Source: Halobacteriovorax sp. (GTDB lineage Bacteria > Bdellovibrionota > Bacteriovoracia > Bacteriovoracales > Bacteriovoracaceae). Taken from it: 54,805 nucleotides of DNA. Where the stretch lies: the NCBI GenBank assembly GCA_020048985.1, contig JAIFLR010000039.1, positions 1-54,805 of the forward strand. The letters are read 5' to 3'. The notes beneath the pieces were generated by a model. That model ran no database searches. It was not told where the DNA came from and worked only from the letters and a program-made list of their open reading frames with translations. Positions 8,933-16,067 of this stretch are shown piece after piece; positions within the stretch are counted from its first letter, which is position 1, and the number at the start of each line of letters is the position of its first letter. The position numbers and the translations under genes were made by a program.

Positions 8933-9690
8933 GTTTTAAAAGTGCTTTATACATCGGAACGATAGACCATCAGCGGTTCTCACCAAGAGAAAATACTTTT
9001 TCCTATTCCGGTTGTTACTTTTTTCTCGATCTGGGCGAAATACCAAAAATCTTCAGATTCCCTTTCCTCTTCAGTTATAACCGTCCTGGCATCCTGTCTT
9101 TTTGGCGCAAAGACTATTTAGGTCAAAGCACAGAAACAATTGAAACCAGTCTCCGAAACCTCATCTTTGCAAAAACTAAAAAGAAAAGTTCAGGTCCGAT
9201 TCGTCTCCTGACAAATATCTCTTATTTTGGCTTTTGCATGAACCCAGTCAGCTTCTATTACTGCTACGGCGCCGATGGCAATACGCTGGAATTTATCGTC
9301 TCTGAAATTACCAACACTCCATGGGGCGAGAAACACCAGCAGGTTTTCGAAGCTACAGGTGATAAAATTAGTACCTTTAATTTTCCCAAGGATTTCCACG
9401 TTTCCCCATTTATGCCAATGAGCATTGATTACACGTGGGTTTTTCACACACCGAATGAAAATCTTTATGTTTATATGCAAAATAGAAACCTAGGTGAAAA
9501 AAGAGTGCTGTTTGATTCAACACTCAAGTTAAACCGCCAGCCGATAACTGCGGCGAATGTTACCTTGGCATTTCTCAAGTTCCCTTTTGTTACTTTAAAA
9601 ACAATGTTGGCCATTTATTATCAGGCAGCGAAACTCTATGTTAAAAGAGTGCCTTTTTATTCGCACCCCATGAAGGAGAAGGTTATATGA
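8929..9690 (+). CDS. DUF1365 family protein
   Basis: 253 residues starting MSFKSALYIGTIDHQRF. The frame stays open upstream to 8806, but ATG 8929 in the ATGA overlap with the oxidoreductase stop is the natural start and matches the family N-terminus (Y-x-G-x-x-x-H-x-R). Family features include SYFGFCMNPVSFYYCY and the conserved NTPWGEKHQQVF. DUF1365 has no settled activity. It is almost always encoded between the FAD oxidoreductase and the CFA-type enzyme, so a role in the same acyl-chain modification is inferred. It ends in another ATGA overlap. Confidence 0.9.
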   Translation: MSFKSALYIGTIDHQRFSPRENTFSYSGCYFFLDLGEIPKIFRFPFLFSYNRPGILSFWRKDYLGQSTETIETSLRNLIFAKTKKKSSGPIRLLTNISYFGFCMNPVSFYYCYGADGNTLEFIVSEITNTPWGEKHQQVFEATGDKISTFNFPKDFHVSPFMPMSIDYTWVFHTPNENLYVYMQNRNLGEKRVLFDSTLKLNRQPITAANVTLAFLKFPFVTLKTMLAIYYQAAKLYVKRVPFYSHPMKEKVI

Positions 9691-10964
9691 CGTCTCAAGT
9701 CCTACCAAAAGACAAATCCTTAAGTAAACTCGTTGGAAAATCCCAGGTTTTGGATAAAGTCTGTAAGACGATTCTTTTCAGCAAATTTAAACAGCTTAAG
9801 CACGGTCACTTGATAATTGTGGATAAAACTCAGGATAATCCAGTGACAACTGAGTTTGGGGAACCAAATGCTCACCTAAAGTCCGAAATTATAGTTTATA
9901 GAACAAGTTTCTATTCTCGTACTCTTTTGGGGGGAAGTATTGGCAATGGTGAAAGTTATGTCGACGGTGATTGGGACGCTCAAGGCCTCACCAATCTTGT
10001 ACGCATTTTTGTACTTAACCGTGAGCTGCTCCAGTCTATTGATGGCGGAATTGGCAGTTTGCTCCAGCCTGTCCAAAAGGTTTTCCATGGTCTGAGACAG
10101 AACACAATTAATGGAAGCCTTGAAAACATTCGGTCTCATTACGATATAGGCAACGATTTCTTTAAGTTGTTTCTTGATGACACGATGATGTACAGCTGTG
10201 CTCTCTATGAAGATAAATCATACGATTTAAAACAAGCTTCAATGAATAAAATTGAAACGATTTGCAAGAAGCTAGAACTCAAATCAACTGATCACCTGGT
10301 GGAAGTGGGTACAGGGTGGGGCTCTCTCGCTATTTTTGCCGCCAAAACCTACGGGTGCAGAGTGACGACTACGACCATCTCGTCTGAGCAGTATAACTAC
10401 GCTGTTCAAAAAGTGAAAGATTCTGGACTTCAGGATAAAATAACGGTTCTTTTTGAGGACTACAGAAAACTCACCGGTGTTTTCGACAAGCTCGTTTCGG
10501 TGGAAATGATTGAAGCTGTTGGACTCAATAATTTGGATACGTATTTTGAAAAATGCTCCAGCCTCTTAAAACCAGACGGGATCATGGTACTTCAGGCCAT
10601 CACCATCAGAGACCAATACTATAAAAATGCAAAAAAATCGGTAGATTTCATACAGCGTCACATATTTCCAGGCACAGGCATCCCTTCTGTGCATGCAATC
10701 ATGAGCTCTATCACCAAAAAAACGGACATGGTCCTGGCCGATCAAAAAGATTTTGCCGAAGACTACGCCCACACTCTACGTGATTGGTCCATTCACCTTG
10801 CGGCCAATAAGGATGAAATCACAAAACTTGGCTATCCGAGTTTCCTCTACCGTCTTTGGCAGTATTATTTTTCTTATTGTGAAGGTGGATTTAGGGAGCG
10901 AGCGATTGGCCTATCCCAGATAACCTTCACTAAACCTAATTATCGAAACAGGAGTCTGCTATGA
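9687..10964 (+). CDS. Cyclopropane-fatty-acyl-phospholipid synthase family methyltransferase
   Basis: 425 residues, usual for CFA synthases. It has an N-terminal lipid-binding region (GNGESYVDGDWDAQGL), then a class I SAM domain with IRSHYDIGNDFFKLFLDD, motif I VEVGTGWGSLAIFAA, SVEMIEAVG, and the family C-terminus YCEGGFRERAIG. It should transfer a methyl or methylene group from SAM to an unsaturated phospholipid acyl chain at the membrane. A second CFA-type gene follows immediately, overlapping by four bases. Whether the product is a cyclopropane, a mid-chain methyl branch or a furan precursor cannot be read from the sequence. Confidence 0.93.
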   Translation: MTSQVLPKDKSLSKLVGKSQVLDKVCKTILFSKFKQLKHGHLIIVDKTQDNPVTTEFGEPNAHLKSEIIVYRTSFYSRTLLGGSIGNGESYVDGDWDAQGLTNLVRIFVLNRELLQSIDGGIGSLLQPVQKVFHGLRQNTINGSLENIRSHYDIGNDFFKLFLDDTMMYSCALYEDKSYDLKQASMNKIETICKKLELKSTDHLVEVGTGWGSLAIFAAKTYGCRVTTTTISSEQYNYAVQKVKDSGLQDKITVLFEDYRKLTGVFDKLVSVEMIEAVGLNNLDTYFEKCSSLLKPDGIMVLQAITIRDQYYKNAKKSVDFIQRHIFPGTGIPSVHAIMSSITKKTDMVLADQKDFAEDYAHTLRDWSIHLAANKDEITKLGYPSFLYRLWQYYFSYCEGGFRERAIGLSQITFTKPNYRNRSLL

Positions 10965-12004
10965 TCGAACATTTTATTAAAGCGATGGAGAAGGGTCATA
11001 TTCCAGATGCTGCAATCAGGTTTGGTATTAGAAAACTGTGCAAAACAAGACTTGATGATCTCCATGTTGCCTCTCTGAGTAAGAAGCAGGAGCAACGTGA
11101 AAATTACCGCAAAGGATTGATCAAATCTCCCCTGGCCGTTAACACTAAAGACGCCAATGAACAGCACTATGAGCTGCCGGCAGAATTTTTTAATAAAGTT
11201 CTAGGGAAAAATTTAAAATATAGTTCTGCTTTCTATGCCACCCATCATACCACTCTTGATGAAGCCGAAGATGCAGCATTAACCATTAGCTGCGAGCGAG
11301 CAGAAATAAAGGATGGAATGCGTATTTTAGAGCTAGGATGTGGCTGGGGCTCCCTCACATTATTCATGGCCGCCAGATATCCAAATTCAAAGATAGTCGC
11401 CATATCCAACTCTGCTTCACAAAAAACCTATATCGATGGGCAGGCCAAAGAGAGAGGCCTTAAAAACGTGATGATTCTCACCAGAGATATTTCACAGCTT
11501 GAAAGTCTCGCACTGGAATTTGAATCATTTGACCGTGTCATGAGCATTGAGATGTTTGAGCATTTTAAGAACTATGAACTGCTCTTGTCTAAAATATCAG
11601 ACGTTCTCTCACCAGAAGGGAAACTATTCGTTCATATCTTCACCCACAAAGAATACTCTTATCCTTTTGAAGTCGAAGGTGAAGACAACTGGATGGGGAA
11701 ATATTTTTTCACCGGTGGGCAAATGCCCTCACACGACCTCCTTTATGCCTTTCAAAAAAATCTTTATCTTCAGGAGTCCTGGGCCTGGGACGGGATTCAC
11801 TACCAAAAAACTTCAGAAGACTGGCTTAGTAACATGGACAAACATTCTGAGCACATCATGAGTCTTTTTCAAAAGACATACGGTGCTGAAAGTCAGGAAT
11901 GGTTTAATCGGTGGCGCGTATTCTTCATGTCCTGCGCGGAACTTTTTGGCTATGACAAGGGGCAGGAATGGGGAGTTTCTCATTACTTGTTTAATAAGAA
12001 ATGA
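10961..12004 (+). CDS. Second CFA-type SAM-dependent methyltransferase
   Basis: 347 residues with the CFA-family SAM domain: EQHYELPAEFFNKVLG, motif I LELGCGWGSLTLFMAA, SIEMFEHFKNYELLL. It lacks the full N-terminal lipid domain and the YCEGGF C-terminus of its neighbour, so it is a divergent, shorter paralogue rather than a recent duplicate. Such proteins sit beside true CFA synthases in clusters linked to modified (methylated, in some species furan) fatty acids. An acyl-chain C-methylation role is inferred. Coupled by ATGA overlap on both sides. Confidence 0.88.
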   Translation: MIEHFIKAMEKGHIPDAAIRFGIRKLCKTRLDDLHVASLSKKQEQRENYRKGLIKSPLAVNTKDANEQHYELPAEFFNKVLGKNLKYSSAFYATHHTTLDEAEDAALTISCERAEIKDGMRILELGCGWGSLTLFMAARYPNSKIVAISNSASQKTYIDGQAKERGLKNVMILTRDISQLESLALEFESFDRVMSIEMFEHFKNYELLLSKISDVLSPEGKLFVHIFTHKEYSYPFEVEGEDNWMGKYFFTGGQMPSHDLLYAFQKNLYLQESWAWDGIHYQKTSEDWLSNMDKHSEHIMSLFQKTYGAESQEWFNRWRVFFMSCAELFGYDKGQEWGVSHYLFNKK

Positions 12005-12549
12005 TGCCTCTCTTTTTGAGTTTTATTCTTTTTTCGGGTCTGGTATTTGCTACCGAATTTGAAGGTGTGAAGATCCCACCGACCACCATCTGTGAAGGCA
12101 AAGAGATTCCGCTCAGCGGTTATGGAATCAGGACCTATTCTATTTTCAAAATTAAAGTTTTCGTGCTGGCGGTTTATGCACCCAAAGCGATTCGAAAAGA
12201 TAAGGGCATGGATCTCGAGCAGCGCCCAGTTTGCTTCGAGCTGACTTATCTAAGAGATGTGGACGAAGAGGATGTTAATAAGGCCTGGGAGTTTCAGTTT
12301 AAAGATAGCTCCCAGCATAATTACCCTGCTCTCAAGGAGGACGTGATGAATCTTACAAAGTATTTTGGCGAGATCAAAGGTGAGAGAAAAGAAAGTTTTT
12401 CTCTGTCATCTGATTCCACTAAAGTTTATGAAGATGGGTCCCTCAAAGGTGAAATTAAAGGAAAAGATTTTCAAAAAAGCTTTCTTTCGATATGGTTTGG
12501 AAAGAATCCACCAACGAAACAGTTACAAAAGCAGATTTTGAAAGATTAG
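12001..12549 (+). CDS. Chalcone-isomerase-like secreted protein
   Basis: 182 residues with a Sec signal peptide (MMPLFLSFILFSGLVFA). The mature domain (LSGYGIRTYSIFKIKVFVLAVYAPK, FLSIWFGKNPPTKQLQKQIL) has the pattern of the bacterial chalcone-isomerase-like family (fatty-acid-binding-like CHI fold). These proteins are thought to bind fatty acids rather than flavonoids. As part of the lipid operon it may bind or deliver the modified acyl chain in the periplasm; this is inference. It overlaps the preceding gene by four bases and ends five bases before the desaturase. Confidence 0.8.
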   Translation: MMPLFLSFILFSGLVFATEFEGVKIPPTTICEGKEIPLSGYGIRTYSIFKIKVFVLAVYAPKAIRKDKGMDLEQRPVCFELTYLRDVDEEDVNKAWEFQFKDSSQHNYPALKEDVMNLTKYFGEIKGERKESFSLSSDSTKVYEDGSLKGEIKGKDFQKSFLSIWFGKNPPTKQLQKQILKD

Positions 12550-12553
12550 AACT

Positions 12554-13291
12554 ATGGTCATCACAGCAATCCTATTTTTCCTCTTTGGTTATGTTATCAA
12601 TATGTTCTACATCAGCGTCCTTTATCACCGGGCCCTGACTCATAAGTCCGTCCAGCTTGGACCAAAAATGATGGCATGGCTAAACCTCACTGGAGGATGG
12701 CTGACAGGCCTTGATCCAAAAACATGGGCCTGCATGCACCGGATACACCACCTACACTCTGACACGAAAGACGACCCTCATAGCCCGGTTCAATTAGGTT
12801 TAATGGGCGTATGGATGGGGCAATACAAAGCCTACTTACGAATTCAGAATGCGCTCTTAAAAGGCGATAATCAAATGACCTCGATTGTTGCTGATATTCC
12901 CTTTGGTATAGGGTTTATTAACCGCAAAAATCTATCTTGGTTGCCCTATCTTCTTCATGGGTGCCTGGCCTTCCTTATCTCTCATACCCTTGATTCGTTT
13001 TGGGCCGGAGCTGGATATTTCCTAGGAATAATGGGTCACCCTATCCAAGGCTGGATGGTCAATGCCCTCGCTCATCGTTTTGGAAGTAGGAATTTTGAGA
13101 TTCAAGATAACTCTCGAAACAATCACATGGTAGCACTTTTAGTTTTTGGTGAAGGTTATCAAAATAACCATCACAACTATCCTGAGCGGGCGAAATTTTC
13201 GATTAAGTCGAATGAATTTGATCCAGGCTATCTTCTGTGCTTGCTGGCCGAAGCGTTGGGGATTTTGAAAATTAACAGAAAACAAATCTGA
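12554..13291 (+). CDS. Membrane fatty acid desaturase (acyl-CoA/delta-9 type)
   Basis: 245 residues and four or more hydrophobic segments. The di-iron histidine boxes are visible: HRALTH near residue 27, HRIHHLHSD near residue 60, and NNHHNYP near the C-terminus, with AHRFGSRN between. It should introduce a double bond into an acyl chain at the inner membrane, giving the substrate for the CFA-type methyltransferases upstream. Last gene of the operon. Its stop codon abuts the stop of the convergent tonB-like gene with no intergenic base and no terminator. Confidence 0.92.
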   Translation: MVITAILFFLFGYVINMFYISVLYHRALTHKSVQLGPKMMAWLNLTGGWLTGLDPKTWACMHRIHHLHSDTKDDPHSPVQLGLMGVWMGQYKAYLRIQNALLKGDNQMTSIVADIPFGIGFINRKNLSWLPYLLHGCLAFLISHTLDSFWAGAGYFLGIMGHPIQGWMVNALAHRFGSRNFEIQDNSRNNHMVALLVFGEGYQNNHHNYPERAKFSIKSNEFDPGYLLCLLAEALGILKINRKQI

Positions 13292-13954
13292 CTACATCTC
13301 AATTTTATATTCGATAGGAATTCTAAAAGTAATCTCTTCGACACCTAACTCATTTGGAATAACTGGAAATCTCTTGATGCTGTTAATGGTTTCAATGGTT
13401 GCATTCGTCAATGACTTGAAGGGCGCTTTCTCGAGAACTTTCAAGTCCAGCATTTTCCCATTTTTATCCAACTTGAGCCTCACCACAACTTTGCCTTCCT
13501 GATTAAGTGAATAGGCCTGACGAGGGTATCTTTTGTTTTTATAGATCGTTTGTGCCACCAGACTAAAATATTTACTTTTGGCAGTGTCAGATCCTGGTCC
13601 CGCTCCAAAACCTTCACCTGCTTCACCGGTACCGATATTAGTTCCCGTCCCACCTTCACCTTGTGGACCATCACTTACTGCTTGAGGCTCCACAGGCTTA
13701 GGAGCATCGGCAACGACCTCAGATTTTATTGCAGGTCTGGCTTCTAATTTTTTCACAACGATTGGTTTTTGCTTGGTGATAACTTTGTCACCTTTGGCCT
13801 TTCCATCTCCTCTGGCACCCTGACTAAACGTCACTTCGACAGGAATTTCATGATCGTGCTCATACTCTACACTCGTAAGAACTGCGACCACTGACGAGTG
13901 AACGATAAGACTTACTAAAATATATTTTGAAAGTTTCGATTTGGTAAAAACCAT
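13292..13954 (-). CDS. TonB-family energy transducer
   Basis: 220 residues. A short cytoplasmic N-terminus and one membrane anchor (YILVSLIVHSSVVAVLTSV) precede a Lys/Pro/Gly-rich periplasmic linker with a glycine-rich patch. The C-terminal TonB/TolA domain (GKVVVRLKLDKNGKMLDLKVLEKAPFKSLTNATIETINSIKRFP shows the usual pattern) is complete. It would transmit proton-motive force to TonB-dependent receptors such as the one at 2978-4921; no exbB/exbD lies alongside. The start has no Shine-Dalgarno but a promoter whose -10 is six bases away. Confidence 0.88.
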   Translation of the reverse strand: MVFTKSKLSKYILVSLIVHSSVVAVLTSVEYEHDHEIPVEVTFSQGARGDGKAKGDKVITKQKPIVVKKLEARPAIKSEVVADAPKPVEPQAVSDGPQGEGGTGTNIGTGEAGEGFGAGPGSDTAKSKYFSLVAQTIYKNKRYPRQAYSLNQEGKVVVRLKLDKNGKMLDLKVLEKAPFKSLTNATIETINSIKRFPVIPNELGVEEITFRIPIEYKIEM

Positions 13955-13960
13955 AAGAAC

Positions 13961-13988
13961 ATTTAACTCAATTTTGACTCAATGTGAA
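13961..13988 (-). promoter_or_regulatory. tonB-like gene promoter, probably leaderless
   Basis: Minus strand: -35 TTCACA (13983-13988), 16-bp spacer, -10 TTAAAT (13961-13966), six bases to the ATG. The spacer and -10 contain two direct copies of TTGAGT (11 bp apart) that could be an operator. Confidence 0.45.
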
Positions 13989-14105
13989 TTCATAACTGGC
14001 TGAAATCCTTTTGTGCACCTGCTCACAAACACCTGTTTTTACGTTGGTTTTTCATTCTGGTAATGATTTAATGAGTTACTTTTTTGATCAGAAACAGGAA
14101 CCTCA

Positions 14106-15734
14106 ATGAACCAAGACATTTTTGAATGGATTTTGTTATTAGTGCGCTGGCTTCACATCACAGTCGCCGTGACATGGATTGGAACTTCGATCTTCTTCAT
14201 GTGGCTCGATCGAAGTTTTGAATTTAATGAAAAATCAACTCGCCCTGGACACGTAGGAGATCTGTGGATGGTCCATGGTGGCGGATTCTATCACGTTGAA
14301 AAACTTCTCATGGGCCCAACCAAAGTTCCAGAAAACCTTCACTGGTTCAAGTGGGAATCATACTGGACTTGGATGAGCGGGGTTATTCTCGTAGGACTCG
14401 TTTATTATACCGGCGAAGGCACCATGCTGATGGATTCAATGGTGTCTGATATTACTTATTTTCAGGCATTAGGAATTTCATTATTTTCTATATTCGGTTC
14501 TTGGTTCTTCTATGATTTCATCTGGGAAAGAAATTTCACTAAAACCCAACCCGCCATAGGACATGCCCTGACACTCCTTTGGCTTGCAGGGATGTCTTAT
14601 TTTCTCTGCCACACACTCAGCGGTCGAGCGGCCTATATCCACATCGGTGCTATGATGGGGACATGGATGACGGCCAACGTGTTCATGAGAATTATTCCCC
14701 GTCAGCTTAAAATGGTTGAGGCCACAAAAAATGGTCTTCCGGTAAATCAAGACTGGGGGAAAAACGCCAAAAATAGATCGACCCATAATACTTACCTCAC
14801 TCTACCAGTTATTTTCGTCATGCTGAGCAATCATTTCCCACAGACCTATGGTCACGAATATAATTGGCTCATTCTTTTAATCATCAGTGCCGGTGGTGCT
14901 GCGATTCGTGAATATTTTGTGGTTCGTCTGAAGAACCCGAAACGTTCCCTAAAAGCTGCCGTGCTTGGGATTGCTTTAATCGTGGGAGTGATTGTCTTTT
15001 CTCGCGAGCCTGCACAGGATATCTCTCCAGCTCCAGTAGATGAATCCCATTCACATGCTCCAGCTCCGGCCCCGGCTTCTCCTGAAGTGGCGGCAGTCAC
15101 AGGAAAATCAGTCACACTAACTGGTACAGTCATTTTTGAAGGAATTGTTCCTAAAGGTAAAAAATTAAATTTACCGGCCGCTTGTGCTAAAAACTTCCAA
15201 GGTGACGTCTACTCAAATGAAGTCATCGTTCATGATAAAAAAGTTCAAAACGTTCTGATTCGGGTCGTTAGTGGTCTTGAAGGAAAAACGTTTACTGATA
15301 TCCCTAACGAAGAAGTTGAACTTGATCAACGCGGATGCATGTACACCCCTCGGGTGGCAGGTGTGAGAGTTGGACAAAAAGTCACTTTTATTAATTCTGA
15401 TCCCCTTTTTCATAACGTGCGTTCTGTGACGAATGTGAATCAGAAATTTAATATGGCGATGCCTCACAAAGGCCAGCGTGAAACCAAGATCTTTACTAAG
15501 CCTGAGCTATTTCTGCAGGCCAAGTGTAGCGTCCATCCATGGATGGGTGCTTACGTCGCCGTAATGGACCACCCATTCTTTTCAGTAACTAATGCGAGCG
15601 GAGAATTCTCCATCAAGAATCTTCCTCCAGGAACTTACACCATCGAAGCTTGGCATGAAGTGTTTGGAACACAAAAAAAAGAAATCACCGTTACTGAGAA
15701 TGGCATAGGGCCATTAGTATTTATTTTTAAATAA
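14106..15734 (+). CDS. puuD: Urate hydroxylase PuuD fused to a cupredoxin-like domain
   Basis: 542 residues. Residues 1 to about 300 are the membrane urate hydroxylase domain (Urate_ox_N), recognised by LHITVAVTWIGTSIFF, GGGFYHVEKLLMGP and LHWFKWESYWTWMSG, with about eight hydrophobic segments. A Pro/Ala/His linker near 310-330 leads to a periplasmic domain. Known PuuD proteins carry a C-terminal cytochrome c; here there is no CxxCH. Instead there is a plastocyanin-like domain with plausible copper ligands H436 (PLFHNV) and C474-x2-H477-x2-M480, followed by a carboxypeptidase-regulatory-like beta-sandwich (GEFSIKNLPPGTYTIEAW). It should oxidise urate to 5-hydroxyisourate and pass electrons to copper rather than haem. 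An AGGA lies upstream of ATG 14106. First gene of the purine block. Confidence 0.88.
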   Translation: MNQDIFEWILLLVRWLHITVAVTWIGTSIFFMWLDRSFEFNEKSTRPGHVGDLWMVHGGGFYHVEKLLMGPTKVPENLHWFKWESYWTWMSGVILVGLVYYTGEGTMLMDSMVSDITYFQALGISLFSIFGSWFFYDFIWERNFTKTQPAIGHALTLLWLAGMSYFLCHTLSGRAAYIHIGAMMGTWMTANVFMRIIPRQLKMVEATKNGLPVNQDWGKNAKNRSTHNTYLTLPVIFVMLSNHFPQTYGHEYNWLILLIISAGGAAIREYFVVRLKNPKRSLKAAVLGIALIVGVIVFSREPAQDISPAPVDESHSHAPAPAPASPEVAAVTGKSVTLTGTVIFEGIVPKGKKLNLPAACAKNFQGDVYSNEVIVHDKKVQNVLIRVVSGLEGKTFTDIPNEEVELDQRGCMYTPRVAGVRVGQKVTFINSDPLFHNVRSVTNVNQKFNMAMPHKGQRETKIFTKPELFLQAKCSVHPWMGAYVAVMDHPFFSVTNASGEFSIKNLPPGTYTIEAWHEVFGTQKKEITVTENGIGPLVFIFK

Positions 15735-15745
15735 AGGCATTCCTC

Positions 15746-16063
15746 ATGATCAGCACTCATATTTTAGATACAACCAAAGGTCTAGCAGCAGTTGGAGTGA
15801 CCGTACTCCTTGAAAAGAAGAACAATGAGACTTGGCTGGAAGTGGGAGCGGATAAAACGAACACTGATGGCAGGATCGTTTTTAATTGCCCAAAGGAAAT
15901 GGGAATCTATCGTCTCACTTTTAACATTGAAGACTATTATAAATCTGAAGAACACTTCTTCATGAATACACCGATTATTTTCCAGGTAAAAAACACCGAG
16001 AGGAAATATCACGTTCCACTTCTACTAAACCCATATGGATACTCTACCTACAGAGGGACTTAG
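15746..16063 (+). CDS. uraH: 5-hydroxyisourate hydrolase (transthyretin-like)
   Basis: 105 residues, close to the family length (about 110-115). It has the N-terminal THILDTTKG motif and the C-terminal YHVPLLLNPYGYSTYRGT, equivalent to the family's HVPLLxSPxxYSTYRGS; the last residue is Thr rather than Ser. It hydrolyses 5-hydroxyisourate, the PuuD product, to OHCU. No signal peptide, so it is cytoplasmic. It lies 11 bases after puuD behind an AAAGG Shine-Dalgarno and directly before the fusion gene carrying the next enzyme, OHCU decarboxylase. Confidence 0.95.
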   Translation: MISTHILDTTKGLAAVGVTVLLEKKNNETWLEVGADKTNTDGRIVFNCPKEMGIYRLTFNIEDYYKSEEHFFMNTPIIFQVKNTERKYHVPLLLNPYGYSTYRGT

Positions 16064-16067
16064 ACCC

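Noticed and set aside
9687-12004. Tandem duplication of a CFA synthase gene
   Set aside because: The two proteins share only the SAM-domain pattern and differ at both termini, so they are old paralogues rather than a local duplication.
16035-16067. Upstream ATG start for the malate-synthase-like fusion
   Set aside because: It overlaps uraH by 29 bases and has no ribosome binding site; ATG 16068 lies just after the uraH stop with GAGGG upstream.
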